DNA from: Lentinula raphanica
Lineage: Eukaryota > Basidiomycota > Agaricomycetes > Agaricales > Omphalotaceae
Length of the DNA: 64,000 bases
Reading direction: 5' to 3'
NCBI GenBank assembly: GCA_027919835.1
Contig: JANVFP010000005.1
Coordinates: forward strand, 1,426,001 to 1,490,000
Position numbers and translations under genes: made by a program. Of the stretch, positions 24,636-35,614 are shown piece by piece (positions within the stretch are counted from its first letter, which is position 1; each line of letters begins with the position of its first letter). The notes under the pieces are model-generated. The model made no database searches and was not told where the DNA came from. It saw only the letters and a program-made list of their open reading frames with translations.

Positions 24636-25706
24636 ATGATGTTCTCCGCTGCTTTCCTCGTACAAGCCCTCCTCGCCTCCGCCGTCTTTGCCTTTCCCTC
24701 GAGCAAAGAGCGTTTGGCATCCCGCCGAGCGCGTCGTAGCGGTGATGTCGCTCGTACGCGTCAGAGCAAGCCCGTGAATGTTGTCACGAGCCCACAAGTC
24801 GCTGCTATTGCTGGCAACGCGTCTCACCCAGAGTTTAGCTCAAACTGGGCTGGCGCTGTGTTGGTTGCTAGTACCGTGAGTATCTTGTCATCGATATTAC
24901 TGTTGATGTTCTCGTGTTTTGCGGGGCGATTATCCTACGATAGAAGCAATACTTACTGATGAAATTTGTTTGACAACTACAGGCAACGTACAAGTCTGTT
25001 ACGGGTACATTCACCGTCCCAACTCCCAAATCTACAGGTGGAAGTCAAGAACAATGCGCTTCTGCTTGGGTTGGTATCGACGGTGACACTTGCGATACTG
25101 CCATCTTGCAGACCGGTGTTGACTTTTGTGTCTCTGGATCCGCTACGTCTTTCGATGCATGGTAAGTTATTTTTCCTTTTTCTCATCGTAATTACCCAGC
25201 TCCAACTGAACTGATGCGAAATTTCTCCTTTCTCCCCAGGTATGAATTTTTCGTGAGTGATTTGTTGTTCTTTTTCACCGTGGCTGATTGGACTGACGTA
25301 TATGTTCTGATCAAAGCCTGCCGACTCCTTCGACTTCTCTGGCTTTTCCGTATCCGCGGGTGACTCTATCACCGTCACTGCTACCGTCATCAGCACGACT
25401 GAGGGTACGTTGACCATCAAGAACAACAGCAAGGGAACCACTGCCACGAAGACCGTCACTTCATCCTCCAGACTCTGCGAAACCAATGCCGAGTGGATCG
25501 TTGAGGACTTTGAAGAATGTGAAGGAAACGATTGCGAGTTGGTTCCTTTCGCTAACTTTGGAACGGTCGAGTTCACTAGCGCGTCCGCGACTACGAGCTC
25601 GGGCACTGTCACACCAGCTGGGGCTACAATTTTCGATATCGAGCAGAATTCGGTGTTGACCTCGGTTTCTCAAAGTGGAAGTACTGTAACTGTTGAATTT
25701 GTGTAG
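24636..25706 (+). CDS. Secreted G1 (eqolisin) glutamic peptidase
   Basis: Acid endopeptidase of the scytalidoglutamic/aspergilloglutamic peptidase family. Exons 24636-24875, 24983-25161, 25240-25252 (13 nt) and 25317-25706; 273 aa. The N-terminus is a signal peptide (MMFSAAFLVQALLASAVFAF) followed by a basic propeptide with RRARR, a likely processing region. The mature domain begins near FSSNWAGAVL. The catalytic pair is visible: Gln in CDTAILQTGVDFCV and Glu in CETNAEWIVEDFE. Paired Cys lie close to both. A second ATG one codon after the first gives almost the same protein. It probably acts outside the cell at low pH. Confidence 0.94.
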
Positions 25707-25919
25707 ACTGGTACGTAGAAACAAGGGTGTACATAGTACGCGTAAACCAAAAGGGTTTTTCCAGTTATGATACCAAGTCATTGGACAGATATCGATTATT
25801 CACCATATGTGAACGAGAAGTGAAGGAAAACTTTTCAAGGCCCCGGTTAATAAGGTGACTTGGAAAGATTGTATACGCTGATGAACTGAAAGCAAAAATA
25901 CCCTATATCCCTCGAATAT

Positions 25920-26748
25920 CTACATCATGTATTCCCCTTGTACATCCACCCCAGCTTCTTTGAACATATCCCTCAACGCATTGGCATTGTGTAAAGCGTG
26001 TACATCATCTGAGCCTCCAATAGATTTTCCTCGTAAAATAATATTGGGGAATGTAGATCGTCCGGTTAATCTGGTTAGCACCTTCTTGAGCTGTATGGCG
26101 TCTTCTGTTGGTACGATGAACGAAGTAGTGAAGTTCAATGAACAACGTTTGCAACGAAGGAAGTCGATGTCAAGGGTTCAGACAGCTTGCGGTAGAATTT
26201 TGGAGAAATAACAAACCTCTTAAATCGACCTCGATAATCTTCGGAGGGGGCGAAAGTTGATATGCCTGCAAAAGCTGCTTAGCTTTCCGCGAATACCTAA
26301 TCCAAACAACATAACATGTGAAGATTCTCAACACTATGTAAAGAAGTGACACATACGGGCAATAAGTCTAGGTAGACAGACGATGAGTGAACGAATGCCT
26401 AACAATCGGACTCTTGCTTGCCTTGCTGAACACGACTACTGGATACTCCTCATTCAATCTCTCCATCTCCTTCTCCCAGCTCATCCCTCTCCGCGCTGCA
26501 TACGCATTCATAGCCACCGGTTTACTTGGATCGACACTATTCGCAGTCAGCACACGTTGACTCTTCTCACTGTCGCGAGTGACGAGGGATATAAGGCCAT
26601 AGATTTCGTCCACGGAAGGTTGATTACTCTTGGACGAGAACCCTAGAGATTGCATTGCAGAGTCATACTTATTTGAGAACACAAAGAGATATAAGCAGAC
26701 AGATATGAGAGTCAGGAAGATGAAGAGAAGACGGCGCCGTGATGACAT
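25920..26748 (-). CDS. Membrane-anchored glutaredoxin with CPYS active site (Grx6/7-like)
   Basis: Four exons: 26422-26748, 26357-26367 (11 nt), 26217-26296, 25920-26104; 200 aa. An N-terminal segment (LLFIFLTLISVCLYLFVF) after a basic start should anchor it as a type II protein in the secretory pathway. The glutaredoxin domain follows: PVVVFSKTYCPYSRKAKQLL, then RLTGRSTFPNIILRG with the cis-Pro, and SIGGSDDVHAL with the GG glutathione site. CPYS plus a membrane anchor matches yeast Grx7, which works in the early secretory pathway. The TYCP part of the active site is encoded by the 11-nt exon, and the intron before it has a GC donor. A 112-nt intron separates the last two exons. Confidence 0.9.
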
Positions 26749-26906
26749 GAGGAAGCAAGGAATGAAAAATAAGCGCCAAGTCAAACGCGGAGATATATCG
26801 GGCGTCAATTATCCGCGGCCGGCTGACGGAGAAGTTAGAACCACAACTGTCAACTTCAAACAACGAGCAAGATGTTGTATTCGACTTCGAGAAAAAGCAA
26901 AGGGTA

Positions 26907-28874
26907 CTAGTATGATACGATATCGTGAGTAGCTGGAGAAATCGCTTTACAATGCATGGAAACTTTGGCCCCACAAACAGGACATGCCTTCATGCCATTG
27001 TGCATCCAAACCCTACACAGCGTACATCGAACTCCGAAGCAACGACCTCCAGGATCCCTTTCGTGCTTCTCAGCCACCAGCTGCAGACTGCTATCGTGTC
27101 TTCGAAGATACCTCCCCCACTCGTTTTTTGGAAAGAGCTGAACGCGATTATCCAAGCATTGTCTGGCCAACACTCGAACCTGTTCTATCTTGTCCTCACA
27201 TATGGCAAGATCCACTGAAGGCTCCAGTATATCTAGCACCTTGCAACTGAATTCTATGAACTCATCCTGTCCTGCTCCAACGACCCAGTCCAAGTCCTCT
27301 TCTGTGAACTCGTCTACATAATGCCCATCGATATTGTCAACTCCAAGGGACCAGAAGCACGGAACCATGACTTCGAACAGTCTGTGGTCTCGGAAGCTGT
27401 TGTACCAGTAGCGGTTCATCTGGTGGAGTCGAGGAATCATGAAATCATGACTATATCTTTGGTAGTCCGCGGCGCATCTCTGCATCATCGCACGAGCGTG
27501 CTCAGGAGGCTCGTCGAGGACCTGTCTCGACAGGTAAGCAGCATAGACAGCGGTTCCTATGCCAGCGTTGATCCCAGGTGAGATCAGAGGATTTGTAAAT
27601 CCGGCGGAATTCCCAATCGCGAACCAACCTTCTCCAGCTACAACAGGGCTGCGATAAGTCATCGACTTTCGTACAAAGTAGGTCTGTTTCCCGTAATACC
27701 GGGGAAGAAGCTCATACACTCCATTCATCAGCTTGTCCAATGTCGGATAACGTCGTTTGAAGTAGTTGAACTTTTGCTCACCCTCGCCGTTTCCATATTG
27801 GTCGAGGTTTTCGGGGAACCTGTGATCATTTCTGACCGCCCATCCAATAGAAGTGATGAACTCGAATGGACAGTCAAACATCTTGGAAAGTGCTGTGGTG
27901 GATGGAATCGCGTGAGCGGGTACTCCACTCTGCGCTTTGGCGATGATATAGGCAATGAGATCCATGAGGTTAGCCAGGGGAGCGTGGTGCCATGAAATTA
28001 GCTTGATGAACCACCCCCATCCCTCCGGGAAGCACATGTGCTTTGTCGCTGGATAGTCCCAGTGGTCTAATCGACTCTCAGCTTTGCCACCATCTTTTTC
28101 CTCAAAATACGCCCAGTAAGCGTCGCAATTCCACCCATCAAACGTTTCTTTCTTTCCGAACTTGGATGTCAGCTTCCTGGAAAAGCCGGATGCATCGCAC
28201 ACTAGTTTAGCATCCACTTCGGTCCCACCGCGATTTGGGAAATCCTTCAATTTGACCTGAGGAGCGGTGAAGCGGTGAGTGTGAGACTGTGCCAAGAACA
28301 CATATATGATCAATGATGGGACTTCGTTCAGAGCTTCGAATAGACTTGCCTCTTGGGTCGACTTTTCCTCTTCTTGTGGTATACTGAAGTCGACTTCGAC
28401 CCCATGGTATACATTAATACCAATGCTCTGCGCCCACATCGTGAAGAACAGTTCCGACATGCGACGATCAAGCTGGAAGGACAAGTCTAATCCTCCAACA
28501 TCCTCGGACGTCACCTCTATTTCGTCGCGATCTATACAATAGAACTGCAACCCGTCTTTCAATCCAAAAAGACGGAAGAAGTAGTCCTGAGGCATGACAG
28601 CTCCAGTGGTGAATCTGGAGAATGACGAAAGAGTTGATTCTCCGATTTTCTGTACTGGTGCGCGACTTTTCTCGTATATCGCAATGTTCAGGTGGGGGGA
28701 GATGTTTTTGAGATGAATGGCATAGCAGAGACCTATGATACCGGCTCCCGCGACTACGACGTCGGGATTGTTAGAAAAGCTCGAACGGTTGTTGGAGTTG
28801 AGGAGGCTGGAGTCAGTGAGCTCTGGGTAAGTCGCCCGAAGTTGAGTAAAGTGGTGAAGATCGTCAATGGTCAT
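26907..28874 (-). CDS. Flavin-dependent halogenase-like oxidoreductase with C-terminal Cys ribbon
   Basis: Open frame of 655 aa from the ATG at 28874. The FAD-binding GAGIIG motif is at residues 43-48. QKIGES at 75-80 supplies the Lys that is conserved in flavin-dependent halogenases, and EGWGWFIKL resembles the WxWxI block, with Lys instead of Pro. PLISPGINAGIG is the usual second FAD contact. This places it in the tryptophan-halogenase-like superfamily, which in mushrooms includes halogenases of aromatic natural products and related monooxygenases. The last ~45 residues hold CTLCRVW...CPVC and further Cys/His, which look like a small zinc ribbon. A 66-nt stretch (28257-28322) has good splice ends and no stop, so it may be an in-frame intron, leaving 633 aa. 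The substrate is unknown. Confidence 0.8.
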   Translation of the reverse strand: MTIDDLHHFTQLRATYPELTDSSLLNSNNRSSFSNNPDVVVAGAGIIGLCYAIHLKNISPHLNIAIYEKSRAPVQKIGESTLSSFSRFTTGAVMPQDYFFRLFGLKDGLQFYCIDRDEIEVTSEDVGGLDLSFQLDRRMSELFFTMWAQSIGINVYHGVEVDFSIPQEEEKSTQEASLFEALNEVPSLIIYVFLAQSHTHRFTAPQVKLKDFPNRGGTEVDAKLVCDASGFSRKLTSKFGKKETFDGWNCDAYWAYFEEKDGGKAESRLDHWDYPATKHMCFPEGWGWFIKLISWHHAPLANLMDLIAYIIAKAQSGVPAHAIPSTTALSKMFDCPFEFITSIGWAVRNDHRFPENLDQYGNGEGEQKFNYFKRRYPTLDKLMNGVYELLPRYYGKQTYFVRKSMTYRSPVVAGEGWFAIGNSAGFTNPLISPGINAGIGTAVYAAYLSRQVLDEPPEHARAMMQRCAADYQRYSHDFMIPRLHQMNRYWYNSFRDHRLFEVMVPCFWSLGVDNIDGHYVDEFTEEDLDWVVGAGQDEFIEFSCKVLDILEPSVDLAICEDKIEQVRVLARQCLDNRVQLFPKNEWGRYLRRHDSSLQLVAEKHERDPGGRCFGVRCTLCRVWMHNGMKACPVCGAKVSMHCKAISPATHDIVSY

Positions 28875-30876
28875 AGTTGATCAAGTCAGTGACACCTGCC
28901 GCTAGAGAGGAAGTGAAGGGAGGTGAAGTTTGAGATGTTCAACTTCCAGGTTGGTCCATTTTATGGAGTAATTTTGATCTTGAAACTCATCGGAGCCTGA
29001 CTAGAAACTGGGTGGAAAGTTGACATTGAGGATATCGAACATGAAGGAATGTGAGCAGTGCATAATATAAAGCTCATATCTGGCTCATACTATGCATTGT
29101 ATATATCCAGTTCCACTGCGAAAATCCGAGCTAGTCATGAGGTGATAGACCATCATCTCATCTCGAACATATTCAACACTGAAACCCCAGCCTACTCCAG
29201 CTCCTCCGAGTCATATAACAAAATCAGAGTGGTCAATATTTAGCTGATGGTCGTTCGCAAATCTTCCATTCTCTTGACTTCGTACCAATCCGAAACACCG
29301 TATCGGTAGTACAGCCATAGGAGATCAGCAGTCGACCTTGATGGCGACTGTTCCTGCATTATAAGTTCATGCCGATGACCCTCTCATATTGCCAGTGGTA
29401 TGATTGATTATGTCGCTGATACATACTTATTTTGGTTGCATATTCTGATTAGTTTCAACTTTCAGTCGACTGTCCCTACTGTCCCTTACAGGCCTTACCC
29501 GTCCTCCTTGGCGAACTCGTTGCCGTTCAACCGAGGGTAACGTATACGCTCGTATACGATGTTCATGCTATTAATGTTGGGGATGTCAGTTGGGGACGTC
29601 AGCTGTGCATACTGATAGCTGTCAATGCTCCCCTCCTCCCTTGTAATTCGTTGCGTTGGGGTATAATGAGCTGTTCGCATCCGTTGAATCTGTTGTTTGA
29701 TATTTTGAATGCCAGCTTAATGTACAACTGTGATGGTTGTCCGCAGATTTTCCGTGTCTCTTACTTCGTACAAGCTCGAAGCTCGCCGAAAGATACAGCA
29801 GCAGTCGACCTTCAAGTTGGACCTTGGAAGGAACAAGGGCGGTGGTGATTCTATGTGACTATCCGACGCCCGTCTCTGAATAGTATGTATATTGGTCAAG
29901 ATTCCTTGCACATAGTGAGGCTCTCAGGTTCACTCTGCTCTCCTGTTCCTTAGCTCCCCTTCCCGTTGATGTTATGGACTGCAGAAGGCTGCGACTCAAT
30001 TTTCGAGCCCTACTACTAGGACTATAGTCCCGGAGTTGGCATTTATTTTGTGGGGTCGATGTGATTCTGAATGGCACACAAGTTAGCTCGGTGATGCACC
30101 CGAATAATCTTCAGATAAAGAATCGATGAAGAGCTAGGGCAATTTTTCTGATAGAGTCGACTTTCAGGTTGAGCTCGAGCGTTCAGATCCAGATATCGTA
30201 ACATGAACTGAATACTGATACTTGCCTAGATGATGAAGTCGAACTTGGAGAATGAATCTTCAGAAAAACTAAGTTAAGCCATGAGAAATCATGTTCCGAT
30301 TACATATTCGGAGTCAACGATGTAGAGAGGGTTTATAAGTCTTTGACTTTGCAGCATTTTACAGAACAGAAGCATAGTATAGTGGCTTCACGATTAAAAA
30401 TTCAAGTCTTCAATATTTCTTGCCAGATCCATCGGAGTTTCGACTCGTCGGAATCCCCGATGCGGTGGCTGTGACCTCGGCAACTCGGCAACTCTTTTTT
30501 AAATTTGGTTAGGTTTAGTCATGTTTTGACTTCTGGCTGCTTTTGTTTACTACTATAAACGACACCTACAAGCGAACCTGATTTCGAGCTCAAAATCTCA
30601 CGAGAGGGGTTCAGGGAGCTTATACAACGCGGTCTACGGTACGCGCCCTTGTAACTTATGAAAAGATGTACAGAGAAAGCTCACACTGCCCTCTCTTCAT
30701 CTCTTCTCCCAGTCATCTGCCGCTTCTAGTCACCGGAAAGCCACGGAATTTCAATTTAACAATAAGCCTATCGCTTTGGATACATACAGCCAACGACGAA
30801 CGGAAACCAGGACCCTTTTCTCTACTTATATGCTCATTATCTTCCATCCTTCCACGTCAACTACAAGCCAGTGAGC
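28875..30876. other. 2 kb gene-poor stretch with a degenerate duplication
   Basis: No frame over ~70 codons has any support. Segments near 29250-29340 and 29730-29815 look like old copies of each other: both run from GATGGT through ACTTCGTAC to CAGCAGTCGACCTT with scattered differences. The region also carries AT-rich patches. The 3' end includes the promoter of the next gene. Confidence 0.4.
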
Positions 30877-33800
30877 ATGGCTACAACAGATACGGACAAA
30901 TTTACTATACAGTCCAAGCGTATCCCTTCATCTTCTGCAATGGGACATATTGAGAGAGAAACAGACACTCCCATCTTACGGCGCAGCACAAGGGTTGCTC
31001 GACTTCCATCTCGATATCCTCAGAATATCACTACTACAGGACCATTACCATCCCAACTACCACCAACCGCTTCTAACAAGCGAAAACGTACTTCTACATC
31101 TAAAGAACTACCTTCAGGAAGGGCACCCAAACGTTCTCATACTAGCCAAGTCGATACCCCACCTGCCAATCACCCAACAACCTCATCTCACAACAATAAC
31201 CCTTCAACATCCGCACGATCTCAGCGCCACAGGCGTCGCCATCCCAGTGTTTTCGACGAGGATTCGTTTCCGGCCAGTACCTCTCAGACGGTTGCCTCGA
31301 CGTCATCCCTTTCTCCCACTCCTGCGAATGACTCGGCCGAATTGACATTGCGACGACCTCAAAAGAAGGAAAACGTTGGGGTGAAAAGAATCGCCACAGT
31401 TTGTGTTTTTATCTTGCTGCCACTTTTGATTTGCTGAACCTTCGCCAGGAAACCGGAAGCACACCAGTTCCTACCTCCAATGCTCAAACTCGAACGCCCA
31501 GTTTGAAGGGCAAAGAACGAGCCGTCGACGACGATATTTCGCCTTTGCCTTCACATCACGATCTCGGTGCTCGAAAGGCTCTTGCGGTAGTTGACGATGT
31601 TATACCCGAACGTTTGCGTCCACGCAAAAAAGCCGTTTCAACACCTAGATTTCCTCCAACTGTTGACGCAATCAGAACGATTACCAAGTTGCAAATCGAT
31701 ACTGAGCCGGTCGCAGAAGAGAGGTCACCCCATCGTTCACGCAGTGCGACCTTGATCAAGATCTTGCCAAAGACATCGCCGACGAAACGGAAGCGAACTA
31801 TGAGTGCGGGTGCACCGACTGGCCAAAAGAAGGCAAAGACAATTGAGCCAGATTCGCAGCTTGATGATAGCTCGGATTCTTTTACCCTCCCTGATATACC
31901 TGAAATCAATTCAAGCGTCTCATCTGACCCAGAGATACCCAAACTCACTGTGCTTCCTTATCCTATGTCTCTCCCGAATCCGATTCCCACATTGATTGTA
32001 ACCCCTCCCTCACCTCCTCCTTCACCTCCTCCTTCACCTCCTTCACTTCTTCCAAATACTGTTGAAAGCATTCCAGCTACTGCTCTGCCTCCTGCGAATG
32101 ATTCTATACCTTATGTCAACACTCCTAGTGAATTTAACCCAGAGTTGGGCTGGGATTGGCAAAGTGGAAAAGAGGTGATAGCTGATGAATCATCGTCGCT
32201 CGCTGTTGAAGCAAGTTCTGCGGATTACATGCCAGGTCGGTCATCCAGCCCGGAGTCCATTGGAGCACGAACCAGAAGAAGACGGCGAGCTGCATTAGCT
32301 GAAAAGCCATCCGAAACCCTCTTCACCGTTGCCTGTCGCGAGAGAGTGGATTACATGTCAGTTCCACCCAAACCTATGTTATGTTTGAAGTTGTCACTTA
32401 CTATCTTGAAATCATCATTGAACAGGAAATATTATTACCTTGGACAACTCCAAGAGTATGAGGCTGACCAGGCGTTCGAGTTTTTTACTCAAATTTCTTC
32501 TCCATCATCACAGCCCAAATCCATCGGCCAGTCTTCATCTACCCCTGATGAACAGCGCGCAACACCAGAATCGTCAGGTCCCGCTGCTTCTGTTCCTACC
32601 CGGCCTCAGTCCCCCACCTGGAGCCTGCGGTTACATTGGGAAGGCCGCCTGCAACATGCCGGTGATTGGGATGGCCTTATACATGATATGCATCCACTAT
32701 CTCCTCCACTATCTCCAACAGCTGTGACCTCTCCTACCGATCAAGGTTTACCCGATCGAGAGCCGGATTTTCGAACTGAAGACTATTTTCCTTTCGAATT
32801 GGCGGAAAGCGATGAGGAAGAAGAGGAACGTGTAGAGCGCTCCCCAACATCAGATCATCCTAGCGCAGCCAGTACGGATGAAGAGCATGAGGACACGGAA
32901 AGCGATGAATCCGACGAGAACGAGGAACTCACATCTGTTTCATGTGAAAGTGAGATGCAAATAACGCTACCCGTGTACACGCCTACACCATCATCGCTAG
33001 CAGAAGCGTTAACTCCTCTGGCTTCGTCCGAGTCTTCGCAAACTTTTTCGACCAGCGTCTTTGCGTTACCTGTCTCTGCTCCATCCAAAACACCCGAGTC
33101 TTCGCCGGAAGTACACCGTTTCGTCACCAGATCTCCTACGCCTGAGGAAACAGAAACGTTCTCACCTCCTCCGTTGACTATTCCTCCCCCTCCGTTGGCG
33201 TCTATTGTGCCTGCACAAACGAGGATACATGAGTCCGATCGGTTTAGCGAGACTTTTCAGCAGGAGATTTTGCCCATATATCAGGCAGATAGAGTTCGAG
33301 AATTGTTCCAAAATGACATGCCAACAACCTTTTCCTCGTCAACGTGTCCGTCTGTGCTCAGTGCTGAGATAGGACGGAGAGCCGTAAATCGTCTTCGTAC
33401 GCCTTACACAAGGCTTTTGAACTATGCTTCGAGGAAGCTAGGCTCGATAGGACATGGGACCCCCATTGATCCGAATCGACGAAGGAACCTGATCGCTTGG
33501 CTCGAGGATCGTAAAATAGTCCAGCATGCCTCCAAGCCTGCCATTTCAGAAGCATGTCTCCAGAAGGATGAGGAACAACTTCCCCCTCTTGGCTCTGCTG
33601 CCTGGTATGCGACACGTTACCCATCGACGCTATCTTCCGACCCTAGATCCCATTCTGCTGCCCGCACGCTCAATCCTTTCGTGATGTCGACGAGCCCTAT
33701 TACATCATCGCCGCAAGCGCTTCTCGCTGGGAACCACCCACAACTAGAGAGGCCAGCCACATTTGATGCGAACTGGCCACCGTTGACGGTACAACCCGGT

Positions 33801-34851
33801 GAATTGGAAACTTTCCGAGATCACCATTGGGGGTCGAAAGACTACTTTGGTGACGGAGGGGTTTCTGATATCATGCAAAGTTTGTTCTTCCTTTTGAACG
33901 GAAAAGGCTGTTTTACTAACCCCATTAACAGATGTTGAGTTCCAACAAGGATCAAGTCGCGGCTGTGGTACTGATCAAACTCGATACCAGTATCCGCAAA
34001 CAGTAACATCAGGAAATTTGAATCATGTTGTTACAACTCAACCGAATGTTGATTCAATTCGCGATATTCCCCTCGCGCCGTCAGGGTTTAGTCCCGAAAT
34101 AGCTATGGACGAAAACCTATCGGACGAAGACGCTGAAGGTGATATCGATCCTGATGTGATCCAACCTGTGTCTGTTTCCGGATTTTCCAATTCCTCATCC
34201 GTTGACCCTACTAGCTCGGGTAGCAGTCTGAACGCAGTGGTACACAGAAATGACTCATACCATACGTCGTCGGCGGGGATGAACGCTTTCTCCGCGCTAC
34301 CATTGCATGTACGATCCAACGAGGATGTTGCATATAGGTCCAACGCTGAGTTCCACGACGGGAGTCGAATGGGCATGTACGGCGGTACGGCTGTGCTGAA
34401 CGAGAGCGTTGGACACTCCTTCCCAAATGTTGAGATGCCCCCTTCGGGATCTGTTCCAACTCGATCATTTACAGATGCGGGTCCAGCAAGCTTTCCTGAT
34501 TCGGGCATCCAAGGGGTAGGAATGAATCTAAATGTTAGCGTCGGATTCGGCGTGAGCATGGGGATTAACCGGTTTGGAATGGACATGATGGGCGTTGGTG
34601 TAGGATTAGGGATGATTGGTTTCCCCGTCGTGGAAACAGACTCGTGGTTCCTTCCCGCTTCTTCTCCACCCGCTTCACCAATTCCTTTGCCCACAAATTC
34701 TGTCGAGCACCATGAACATGGTGTTGGTGGAATGTCGTCCTTTGGTAATCATCCCACATACGGCGATACGTTACCTGACAATGCAAGAGAGAGGTTTGGT
34801 AGTCCAGGATCTCCGGAAAGTGCCTACCCTCTCGGATTTGCTATGGGTTGA
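30877..34851 (+). CDS. Large disordered, probably nuclear protein
   Basis: Four exons keep frame: 30877-31398, 31449-32356, 32426-33879, 33932-34851; 1267 aa. The sequence is dominated by Ser, Pro, Thr and acidic runs, with an acidic stretch (ESDEEEEERVE), PPSPPP repeats from a CCTCCTTCA tandem around 32010-32045, and Lys/Arg clusters (KRKRT, RTRRRRR) that look like nuclear signals. A more ordered patch at about residue 780-850 (AVNRLRTPYTRLLNYASRKL, then RRNLIAWLEDRKI) may be a small helical domain. The C-terminal third is Gly/Met/Val-rich. No family is recognised; a transcription or chromatin role is only suggested by composition. Confidence 0.7.
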
Positions 34852-35614
34852 GTTTTGAGTGGATGAATTCGAAGGGGCAGAAGGTGATGAAATGGTACGC
34901 TGCAATTATGAGGCTTTATATATCCGGCACTTGTCTGACCATTCTATCTGGTTCTTTATAGATCTACATGCAATTGGCCCATTTTGGCGTGTCCGTGGGC
35001 ATTATGAATGAAGCGGAACTCCAAGGATACTACCGGTCGAACATCTCAAACGCTAGAATTTCCTTATTGAGAGTTTCTTTTCAATTTCATCCATCCGCAT
35101 CGCATCTATCTATCAGCGGCCAACAGAGTCCTCTGGACCTACTGATCTTTACAGCAAGGTCAATGTCATATCTCGGTACCCAATTATGTGGCACGAGGCC
35201 GTTTCTGTGGGCCAGTGGCACAAACTGGAATGAACTGGAACTTTCTATGCTGCCACCTTGTGTCACAACTCCTTTCTGCTGTGCGATTTGCTTTCTTCTA
35301 AGAATAAACTATATCCAATTTCAGCTGCTGTGCGTTTATCGTGACATCTTATATGTTTTCCCCTCTCATCTCTGTCGTGATATTTATTCATCAATCATGT
35401 AAATGTCTTTTTCTGTGTATATCTGTACCTAGATTGTGCTGTATAACCGTTGTTTTCAAATAGAAGATTGTTCAAGAACTGTTCATCATTGAAAAACTAA
35501 CAGCCCTCAACGTTCCTTTAGCGCGTGAATAATCGCGGCCAATGCATTGTTTGATTTCACCATGACCTCGATACCGAGGTCCCGGCACAAGTCAATCCTT
35601 CTTCCTTCTCGATA
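34852..35614. other. Intergenic stretch
   Basis: About 760 bp holding the 3' end of the disordered-protein gene and the Pex1 promoter. A 144-codon plus-strand frame (34968-35402) lacks motifs and codon character. Nothing else seen. Confidence 0.35.

Noticed and set aside
34038..34694. Minus-strand 218-codon frame
   Set aside because: Antisense of the last exon of the 1267-aa protein, which has better phase continuity with its upstream exons.
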